From JBFXAM01 sp050184295 (GTDB lineage: Bacteria > Planctomycetota > Phycisphaerae > UBA1845 > Fen-1342): a DNA stretch of 15,972 nt. The DNA is taken from contig JBFXAM010000103.1 of the NCBI GenBank assembly GCA_050184295.1, forward strand, positions 1-15,972, written 5' to 3'. Made by a program: the position numbers and the translations under genes. A model generated the notes under the pieces. It saw only the letters and a program-made list of their open reading frames with translations. It was not told the DNA's origin and searched no databases. Below are positions 1 through 6,282 of this stretch, piece by piece; the first letter of the stretch is position 1, and each line of letters begins with the position of its first letter.

Positions 1-22
1 CCTGTTCGCACTGCCTTGTGCG

Positions 23-1321
23 CTACGGCTGCGAAACGAGCAGCTCGACGAACGGATCGATGTCGAAGTTGTTGACAGAGCCGTCGCGGTTGATGTCGAG
101 GTTGCAGAGCCAGTTGCAGGCGGCGAAGTTCGTCGCGTAGGCGTCGACGTCGGCCAGGGACATTACGAACGCGTCGATGTCGAAGTTGTTGATCGTGCCG
201 TCGCAATTCGCGTCGCCGCGCGGGAATCCGCGGCACTCCGGCGGCGTGAGAATCAAGGCGTGGTGAATGGCGGGATCCCAGCGGTGGAACGCGTGACAGG
301 CGATCTGCCCGGCGTTGTTGATCGCCGCGGGGTAGGGATCCCAGGGCGAGTCCTCGGGCAAGAGCGCCGGCAGGAGGGTCAGCGTGCCGGCTTCCCACAT
401 GAAGCCGGCGCCGGAGTTAAAACCCGTTTGTCCGCGGCCGACCACGACCTCGTCGTCGTTCATGTCGATGCACTCGGTCGTGAACCGATAGCCCCAGGGA
501 GCGTCCGGGACGAGCGGCCCGATCTGCACGATCTGTCCATCGCGCCAGAGGACGGCCGTCGGGCCGTCGTTGTACCGAGGACCGATCGACGATTGTCCGG
601 CGATTACGCCCACATTGTTGATCGCCACGGCAAGCGAGGCGTCGTGTGTCGCCAGTCTCGGGAGATTCAGGATATTATCACCGGACCAGACGACAGCTCG
701 GGACACGAGTGCGCCCTGTGAATTGAGTGCCTGCGACTGCCCGACAACTGTCCCCGCATCGTTGATGTCCCAGGCATCACTGTGTCTTCCAGCCAACACG
801 CCAAGATCGATGAGCGCGCCGTCCCAGAGGAATGCGTGGACAGGGCTGAATAGCTCCGGCGTAATCTCGGACGATCCGACGATCCAGCCCTGCGCGTTGA
901 TTCCCGCCGCGATCGCCGTCAGACCGGTGCCCAGCCGGCCTACATGATCGAACCCGGCTGTGGAAAGCCGGTACACGATGTTTTCATAATTGGGATACTG
1001 CGCATCTCCTGCAATCACGCCGTCCGAGTTGATAGCCCGAGCCTGAAAGTAGTCCGCGCCCAGCGGTTCGGGCAACGTCGCCATGCGACCATGAGACCAC
1101 ACAAAGCCGACGACGATCTCACTTCCGCTTCTGGCTGTAGAGGCGCCGATCACTATACCCCGGTTGTTGATGTCCGTTGGTCCGGTGAATTGACTAGCGG
1201 GCAACAGCAGGCCGATCTCCGTCACGCCCCAACCGTTGCCGCGAAGTTCCGCAGGAACACAGATGAGTAGTACCGTCACCCAAGTGAATACGCGCCAACG
1301 CGTGAAAGCTCTAGGTGTCAT
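23..1321 (-). CDS. Secreted HAF-repeat protein with C-terminal dockerin-like domain
   Basis: Exported protein of 432 aa. The N-terminus is basic and followed by a hydrophobic core (VFTWVTVLLICVPA), which looks like a signal peptide. The body has seven spaced INxxGxVxG cores (DINNRGIVIG, AINSDGVIAG, GINAQGWIVG, DINDAGTVVG, AINNVGVIAG, then two more diverged). One has the typical HAFLWDG...DLGVL lead-in of extracellular HAF repeats. Residues about 368-432 form two EF-hand-like dockerin repeats, DANCDGTINNFDIDAFV and DINRDGSVNNFDIDPFV, with Asp/Asn ligands for calcium. I chose the ATG at 1321 because GGAG lies 8 bases upstream; an in-frame GTG at 1342 would add 7 residues but has poorer spacing. 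It lies 75 bp downstream of another dockerin-bearing gene on the same strand, so co-transcription is possible. The family is known; the biological role of HAF proteins is not. Confidence 0.85.
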   Translation of the reverse strand: MTPRAFTRWRVFTWVTVLLICVPAELRGNGWGVTEIGLLLPASQFTGPTDINNRGIVIGASTARSGSEIVVGFVWSHGRMATLPEPLGADYFQARAINSDGVIAGDAQYPNYENIVYRLSTAGFDHVGRLGTGLTAIAAGINAQGWIVGSSEITPELFSPVHAFLWDGALIDLGVLAGRHSDAWDINDAGTVVGQSQALNSQGALVSRAVVWSGDNILNLPRLATHDASLAVAINNVGVIAGQSSIGPRYNDGPTAVLWRDGQIVQIGPLVPDAPWGYRFTTECIDMNDDEVVVGRGQTGFNSGAGFMWEAGTLTLLPALLPEDSPWDPYPAAINNAGQIACHAFHRWDPAIHHALILTPPECRGFPRGDANCDGTINNFDIDAFVMSLADVDAYATNFAACNWLCNLDINRDGSVNNFDIDPFVELLVSQP

Positions 1322-1396
1322 CGGGCCAGCTCCGACGTTCACAGCGGGAGCGGGGAGCCCCTCCCGCGCTCACGACGAGTGGAGTTGCCGTTCGTG

Positions 1397-3424
1397 CTAA
1401 TCCATGTCAAACAGAGCCCGCAACGCAGCGACAGTCGCGTAGAAATACGCCCAGTCACGATCGTCGGCCGGTTCGCCAGTCTCGCCGCGGGCGGCAGATT
1501 CGCCGCCGCCCGGTTCACCGGAGGGACAGGGTCCAAGAAACTCCGGCACGCACCGGGGATCCGCGACGACAAGGTCCACGAAGCAGTCGATATCGATGTT
1601 GTTCACAACGCCATCTCCGTTGCAGTCGCCGACGCCCACACGATTGATACCGTAGGGAGCGCCGTAGTTCTGTTCCCATGCGTCCGGGTCGGTGATCGCG
1701 AGCGCGAACGCGTCGACATCGAAGTTATTTCGACAGCCGTCGCCGTTGAAGTCTGCCCGGAGCGGCCGGATCGCAAACAGAAATCCGTCGTTTACTGCGA
1801 GAAGTGTGGCGTCGGAATTTACGGCGATCGTACTTCTGAACTCCTGCCGGACCCAATGATCTGCAATTCGCTCGGCTGGCCGATATACCCAAGTCCGGTT
1901 CAATTCTCGGAACCCACCTTGTCGGTAACAGACGGCGATGACTTGGCGCCCATCGCCGACCTCGCCTTGGGCGCCTTCGGTCCCGACGTAGAATCTATAT
2001 GGGTCCACTGCCGGTGCCCCCCATATGGGCCGGTCGGCGACGAGCGGTAATTCGTCCACGTATGCGGCCGTATCAATGGCATCCCGCCACTGCCAAACGG
2101 CCGCGCCCTCCTCGTAATACAAAATGTCACCATGATGCGTGACGGCGGTTGTGTGGGAGAGACAGTCACCCGCGCGGATTGGAGACACCCAACGTCGAAC
2201 TGCGTCTCCGGTGATGCCGGTGCGATTCCGTAGGCCATACAGTCCGCCATCATCGCCGCCGACGACTACCGCCCCAGCCAACGGAGAGAATGTGGAATGG
2301 ACGCTTGGGGATGTGAACGTGCCTGAGTGCACTTTCGGGTACACGATGAGTTTCGTGGACCACGCTACGACGCGCGCCGGCTCTCCCCTCGCGACGTTGT
2401 CAGAAAAGACTGCGAACACATGGTCGCCGGGGCTACTCGAGAACGTGGAGCAGTAGAGAAGATTGACTCCTGTCGCGTATAGGTCGTCGGAAGGATCGAG
2501 AGGCCCAATCGCGGGGCAGGAAAAGGTCTCTTGACCATTCGGGTCGGCCCGCAACGCGGTGTCCATCTCGAACGCGCGCCCTTGTCCTTCGATCGCCGGA
2601 TCGATTGAGACGACCTTGCCATCACCCAGCGCGAACACGCGATACCCACCGACCTGCAACCGGTTCATCTGTCCCGTGGCCGGCGACGCTCGGTCAGCTC
2701 GTAGTGTCGCGCTGCTCCATTTGAAAACGGGCGCGCCCGGCAGCGGCGAGAGGTCATACGCCAGCAGCCGGCGATCCGTTTGCAGGACCACCCAGCGATT
2801 CTGGAGCACGAGCGGCGTTGAACGGACTTTCTCTCCGATTTCGGGCAACACGATGGTCTGCGTCGGCGTCGCCGGTGCCGTAGGGACGTACGATGGATCG
2901 GCGATGTCGAAGATGAACACCTGACCGGGCGCGGTCGTCGCCGCCGGCTGACCAACGATTACATAGTTGCGCCCATTCACGCGCGCGATCGCGGCCCCGC
3001 ACGTGTGATACACGACACCCGACCCATCGGGCTGGGGCGGGACGATCGGCGCCCACCAGCGCAGCTCCGGCGCGTGCGGACCGCGGACGGTCGTGTAGCA
3101 CGTGTTGCCGTCATCGCGCGCGAACTTCGGCCAGGGATCATCGGGGTCGAGTTGGGCAAATGCCCCAATCGGGTGGGTGAAAATCCCCAGTTCCATGACC
3201 GCCACCATACAGCGCCAGCCCCACGCCGACGCCCGTTTCTCCGCCGTGCGCTGCGCGCCGCACCGGCGAAGAACACCCGGCTTGACTCGCGACCAGCCCG
3301 CCGGTACATCGGCTCGCAAGCAGCCTAAATCCGCGTCCGCGGCGCCTGGCACGCTTCTAACTTCCAACCCATCAACTACTTGCAACGCAACGCCGCTTTT
3401 CTGAGTGTCCTCGTTCGGGTTCAT
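1397..3424 (-). CDS. Secreted PQQ-like beta-propeller protein with dockerin-like domain
   Basis: Protein of 675 aa. After a long polar N-terminus, a hydrophobic stretch at about residues 70-90 ends in AFA|QL and looks like a signal peptide, unusually far in. From about residue 100 to 555 the sequence has repeated propeller-like strands (for example RSTPLVLQNRWVVLQTDRRLLAYD, VFALGDGKVVSIDP, AVVVGGDDGGLYGL, LLAVNDGFLFAI), as in PQQ-like or WD40-like eight-bladed propellers. Residues about 557-623 are two dockerin-like repeats, DFNGDGCRNNFDVDAF and DCNGDGVVNNIDIDCF. A 52-residue Gly/Glu-rich tail follows, ending in a hydrophobic segment. The ATG at 3424 has AGAGGA about 8 bases upstream; in-frame starts at 3511 and 3463 lack a ribosome binding site. 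No enzymatic residues are recognisable, so a binding or scaffold role is inferred. Confidence 0.8.
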   Translation of the reverse strand: MNPNEDTQKSGVALQVVDGLEVRSVPGAADADLGCLRADVPAGWSRVKPGVLRRCGAQRTAEKRASAWGWRCMVAVMELGIFTHPIGAFAQLDPDDPWPKFARDDGNTCYTTVRGPHAPELRWWAPIVPPQPDGSGVVYHTCGAAIARVNGRNYVIVGQPAATTAPGQVFIFDIADPSYVPTAPATPTQTIVLPEIGEKVRSTPLVLQNRWVVLQTDRRLLAYDLSPLPGAPVFKWSSATLRADRASPATGQMNRLQVGGYRVFALGDGKVVSIDPAIEGQGRAFEMDTALRADPNGQETFSCPAIGPLDPSDDLYATGVNLLYCSTFSSSPGDHVFAVFSDNVARGEPARVVAWSTKLIVYPKVHSGTFTSPSVHSTFSPLAGAVVVGGDDGGLYGLRNRTGITGDAVRRWVSPIRAGDCLSHTTAVTHHGDILYYEEGAAVWQWRDAIDTAAYVDELPLVADRPIWGAPAVDPYRFYVGTEGAQGEVGDGRQVIAVCYRQGGFRELNRTWVYRPAERIADHWVRQEFRSTIAVNSDATLLAVNDGFLFAIRPLRADFNGDGCRNNFDVDAFALAITDPDAWEQNYGAPYGINRVGVGDCNGDGVVNNIDIDCFVDLVVADPRCVPEFLGPCPSGEPGGGESAARGETGEPADDRDWAYFYATVAALRALFDMD

Positions 3425-3644
3425 GAATCGATCCTCTCGTTCATGCCCGAACACACCGCCCATCGTCGCGCCCGCGTCGCCCTCCTCCGACGCACGCGCG
3501 CCCCGGCACACTCGCTGCCCGCCGGCGGCGCGGCGTGGTCTTCTGCGTGCGCGGCGCGCGGTTCACTCTTTCCCTGCACGCGGCGTGCCACACGAAGGAA
3601 CGGGAACAGGGAGCGGGGAACAGGCGCGGAAGACCGGCACGAAA

Positions 3645-3710
3645 GGACCGAACGACAGGGATGGAGGGACCAAACGACAGGATCATAGAGACCGAACGGC
3701 ACGAGCGAAG
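3645..3710. repeat. Three degenerate 22-bp tandem repeats
   Basis: Units start at 3645, 3667 and 3689, exactly 22 bp apart. The conserved core is GACCGAACGACAGG in unit 1, GACCAAACGACAGG in unit 2 and GACCGAACGGCACG in unit 3. The second half of each unit is less conserved but ends in (G/A)AG or TAG. Purine-rich sequence on both sides may be more decayed copies. Confidence 0.6.
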
Positions 3711-3766
3711 AAACGGAGGGACGTCGGGACGAAGTAACAACTGCAGCCGCACGGCTGGCGGAGTCA

Positions 3767-3792
3767 GAGCCGCGGGCGCCAGCCCGCGATTT
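3767..3792 (+). repeat. REP-like palindromic element, copy 1
   Basis: A 26-bp element with a perfect 7-bp stem, CGCGGGC / GCCCGCG, around a 4-base loop (GCCA). It matches the reverse complement of 3837-3862 at 24 of 26 positions. It lies in non-coding DNA, as expected for repetitive extragenic palindromes. Confidence 0.7.
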
Positions 3793-3836
3793 GAAGCGAT
3801 ACGAGCACAGCGTGACGCGCGGCCTCGTTGACATCG

Positions 3837-3862
3837 GAATCGCGGGCTCGCGCCCGCGGCTC
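3837..3862 (-). repeat. REP-like palindromic element, copy 2 (inverted)
   Basis: This is the second copy of the element at 3767-3792, in opposite orientation, with the same 7-bp CGCGGGC / GCCCGCG stem. The differences are one loop base and the last base. The two copies are separated by 44 bp, giving a head-to-head pair like the BIME units described for enteric REP elements. No RAYT transposase gene is present in this window. Confidence 0.7.
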
Positions 3863-3940
3863 GGTTGCTTGTGGCCTTCAGACCCCGCCGCGCCAGCGGC
3901 GGGCCGGGCCGATCGGATGCGCGTCGTCGCGCCGGGCGGC

Positions 3941-3946
3941 TAGAAT
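3941..3946 (+). promoter_or_regulatory. Possible -10 box close to the GH2 start
   Basis: TAGAAT lies only 10 bases before the GH2 ATG (3957). There is no Shine-Dalgarno sequence in between and no good -35 box. If real, it would give a leaderless or nearly leaderless mRNA. The evidence is weak. Confidence 0.25.
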
Positions 3947-3956
3947 CGCCCGCGCC

Positions 3957-6077
3957 ATGACTGAAACCGCCCCGCCAACATTGGCCGCGCCCACCACCGT
4001 CCGGCGCACGTTCGCCCGACCGGGTCCGCGCGCGTTTGTCCGCGTCGGCGCCGCCGCGGTCCGCGCCACTGTGCGCTGCAACCGCGAACCCGTGGGCGTG
4101 CACGTCGGCGCGTGGACGCCCTTCGAATTCGACCTCACGCCGCACCTGCGCGACCAGAACGAACTCGAAGTCGTCGCCGAGGACGAGGTCCACCCGACCG
4201 ACGGTTTTCTGCCGACGCTCGGCGTGCGCTGGACGGGCGTCCGCGATCTTGAGATTCTCACAACGCCGACACGGCTGCGACCACTCGCCGTACAGCGCTC
4301 CGCGACGCGCGGGTCGCAACTGCTGATCGACGGCCGCCCGACGCGCATCCGCGGCATCCTGCACTGGGGCTGGTATCCCGAGCTGGCGCAGCCGTGGCCG
4401 AGCGAGGAGCAGATGCGGCGTGAGATTCGCGAGCTGCAATCGCTGGGCTTCAACCTCATCAAGTTCTGTCTGTGGATTCCGCCGCCGCGCTATTACGAGT
4501 TGTGCGACGAATCGGGCATGCTGGTGTGGCAGGAGTATCCGATCTGGAACGCGCCGGTTGCGGACCCCGCATTGCGCGGGCACTTCGCCGAGTTCTTCGC
4601 GCACGACGGTCCGTACGCGTGCGTCGTGCTGCGCTCGTTGACGTGCGAGAACGACCGCGTCGACCCGGTGCTCGGCAAGCAGTTGGTCGACCTGGCGCAC
4701 GAGATGATTCCGGGCTGTCTCGTGATCGACAACAGCGGCTGGCTGTTCAACGAGCGCGTCGGCGACTTTCACGACGAACATGTTTACCTGCACAACGCGC
4801 AGCTCCCGTTCTATTCACAGCGACTGCGCGGCAAGCAGCACAAGCCGCTGCTTTGGGGCGAGAGCATCGTCGCCAGCACGCTGCCCGACGCGGGCTACGA
4901 AGCCGCCCTGGCGATGCGGCGCCACCAGGTCGAGACGCTCGCCCGCGACCTGCCCGACGTCGGCTATGTGCTCACCGCGCTGCGCGACGTCGACAACGCC
5001 CCGCTCGGGATCTACACGCGCGACGGCCGGCTGAAGTACACGCCCGAACAATGGGCTTGGCAGCGCGACACGCTCGCAACGCCACGCTCGATCCCGCCGG
5101 TCGCGACGCAACGACCCCGCGGCGGCGAGCCGGCAACGGAGGATGCACCGCACGCCGAACGGCACCCCGCGCACGCCGGAACTTCGCAGCCGCACGACGC
5201 GCGCACGTCCGACCCGCCGTCGCCAATCAGGGAGCCTGTTCGCTCACCGTCGTCGGGCCCGCTGCCAGGCGCGGCGGATTCCGAGTGCCGTGCCACATGC
5301 GTGAACGCACTCGCCGATCCGCCGCCAATCATCGGACCGCGCAAGGGCGCCTGGAAACACCGCGACCATACGTGGTGGTCACCGGTCGTGCGCGTGCTCG
5401 TCGACGACCTGCCGCGCGAGCGCATTGAACACGAAGCCCAGTTCGACCTGCTCTCCGGCCGCGTGCTCACCCACACCGACGGCACACGCGTGCTCGTCGA
5501 ATTGCTCGACACGCACGGCCACGTGCCGCCGCGCCATTTGCCGCTCGTGATCGAGTTCACCAGCGAAGGCCGGCGCTGCGTCGTTTCCGCGCTGCGACAC
5601 GACACGCCCATCGGCGTTGAACTATGGCGACTGCTCCAAAGCCGCACCGGGCACGCGCCCGAGATCGGCTCGCTCGTCGGCACTTCGCTCGTATTGGAGC
5701 ATTGGGAGATGTCGCTCGACGCCGAGCGCACGTGGACGCGCGTCCGCAGCGACACGCCGCTGGTCAACGGCGGCGCCAACGTGTTCGAAGGCTGGGCTTC
5801 GTTCCGCACGCGCTTCGAACACCCTGGCGGCCGTTGCACGCTGCATTGCGCTGCCGTCGGCGATTACTTCGAGTTCTTCGTCGATCACCGCTGGACGGGC
5901 GAGGCCGGCCCGCGCGCCGGCACGTGGGACGGCGTGCGCGACCTGCCGCGCGAGTTCGAGCTCGACCTTCCGCCGGGCGAGCACGAGCTGCTCTTCCGCG
6001 TGCGCGACTGGCGCGGCGGCGGCGGGATGGTCGGCCCGGTGTATCTGGCGAGGGATTTGCGCGAGCGGATTTTCTAG
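3957..6077 (+). CDS. Glycoside hydrolase family 2-type protein with atypical domain layout
   Basis: Protein of 706 aa. Residues about 35-75 match the end of a GH2 sugar-binding jelly roll (VGVHVGAWTPFEFDLTPHL). Residues about 122-374 are a GH2-type TIM barrel starting LLIDGRPTRIRGI. The likely acid/base is E231 in SLTCEND and the likely nucleophile is E302 in LLWGESIV. The barrel follows the jelly-roll remnant with little room for the usual Ig-like domain. A Pro/Ala-rich disordered linker spans about residues 375-457. Residues about 580-706 look like another beta-sandwich (FEGWASFRTRFEH, then PPGEHELLFRVRDW). No signal peptide is visible. The ATG at 3957 has no obvious ribosome binding site; the frame is open upstream through the REP copy, which is unlikely to be coding. 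Substrate is unknown; beta-galactosidase, mannosidase and glucuronidase activities are all possible. Xylulokinase lies downstream. Confidence 0.75.
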   Translation: MTETAPPTLAAPTTVRRTFARPGPRAFVRVGAAAVRATVRCNREPVGVHVGAWTPFEFDLTPHLRDQNELEVVAEDEVHPTDGFLPTLGVRWTGVRDLEILTTPTRLRPLAVQRSATRGSQLLIDGRPTRIRGILHWGWYPELAQPWPSEEQMRREIRELQSLGFNLIKFCLWIPPPRYYELCDESGMLVWQEYPIWNAPVADPALRGHFAEFFAHDGPYACVVLRSLTCENDRVDPVLGKQLVDLAHEMIPGCLVIDNSGWLFNERVGDFHDEHVYLHNAQLPFYSQRLRGKQHKPLLWGESIVASTLPDAGYEAALAMRRHQVETLARDLPDVGYVLTALRDVDNAPLGIYTRDGRLKYTPEQWAWQRDTLATPRSIPPVATQRPRGGEPATEDAPHAERHPAHAGTSQPHDARTSDPPSPIREPVRSPSSGPLPGAADSECRATCVNALADPPPIIGPRKGAWKHRDHTWWSPVVRVLVDDLPRERIEHEAQFDLLSGRVLTHTDGTRVLVELLDTHGHVPPRHLPLVIEFTSEGRRCVVSALRHDTPIGVELWRLLQSRTGHAPEIGSLVGTSLVLEHWEMSLDAERTWTRVRSDTPLVNGGANVFEGWASFRTRFEHPGGRCTLHCAAVGDYFEFFVDHRWTGEAGPRAGTWDGVRDLPREFELDLPPGEHELLFRVRDWRGGGGMVGPVYLARDLRERIF

Positions 6078-6108
6078 CATCGGCCGACGACGCCGCACTG
6101 CCGATGCT
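6076..6108 (+). terminator. Stem-loop overlapping the GH2 stop codon
   Basis: A perfect 9-bp inverted repeat, AGCATCGGC (6076-6084) and GCCGATGCT (6100-6108), with a 15-base loop starts inside the GH2 TAG stop codon. No T-tract follows. It could be a weak terminator or an mRNA 3'-end stabiliser rather than a classical intrinsic terminator. Confidence 0.45.
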
Positions 6109-6154
6109 GATCGCATCCGCCTTGCAGAGAACGGCGCAGCGCAGAGCGCAAAGC

Positions 6155-6241
6155 GTAGGCTGGGTTGAACGAAGCGAAACCCATCCGATCGCGGATACCC
6201 GTGACAGACGGTGGGTTTCGCAGAGGCTCAGCCCGCCCTAC
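6155..6241. repeat. 87-bp imperfect palindrome, VGWVERSETHP-type dispersed element
   Basis: The left arm begins GTAGGCTGGGTTGAACGAAG and continues GCGAAACCCATC. The right arm is its imperfect reverse complement and ends at CCCTAC (6241). The arms frame about 24 bp of unrelated sequence. One frame of the left arm reads VGWVERSETHP, a peptide string I recall from spurious short ORFs in many unrelated genomes, which marks a mobile or dispersed palindromic repeat. It fills most of the space between the GH2 gene and xylB. Confidence 0.75.
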
Positions 6242-6282
6242 ATTCTATTCACTCTCAACAGCTCTTCGTGGAGCGTGCGCTC

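Larger units (their letters stand above)
3425..3956. other. 532-bp non-coding region between divergent genes
   Basis: This gap separates the minus-strand propeller gene from the plus-strand GH2 gene. I see no convincing gene in it. Its middle part (about 3596-3740) is strongly purine-biased on the plus strand and includes a 22-bp degenerate tandem repeat. The right part holds two inverted copies of a REP-like hairpin. A TAGAAT hexamer (3941-3946) lies just before the GH2 start codon. No clear promoter for the minus-strand gene was found. Confidence 0.7.

Noticed and set aside
1344..1367. Intrinsic terminator after the propeller gene
   Set aside because: A 7-bp stem GCGGGAG/CTCCCGC exists, but no T-tract follows on the minus strand and it sits close to the next gene's SD; kept only as a possible hairpin-family member.
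3645..3862. CRISPR-like array
   Set aside because: The tandem units are contiguous and degenerate without spacers, the REP pair is inverted rather than directly repeated, and there are no cas genes.
3441..4793. 450-codon open frame on the minus strand
   Set aside because: It covers the repeat region and the antisense of the GH2 gene; composition is low-complexity and no start signal is present.
5079..5330. Possible frameshift in the GH2 gene, because the Pro-rich segment looks unlike the rest
   Set aside because: The same frame resumes with convincing protein sequence on both sides without a stop, and the other frames do not restore GH2 similarity. A disordered linker is simpler.
6211..6282. 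Upstream GTG start for xylB giving MGFAEAQPALHS...
   Set aside because: This extension is encoded by the palindromic repeat and its edge; the GTG at 6283 has a proper SD and begins just before the family's first motif.
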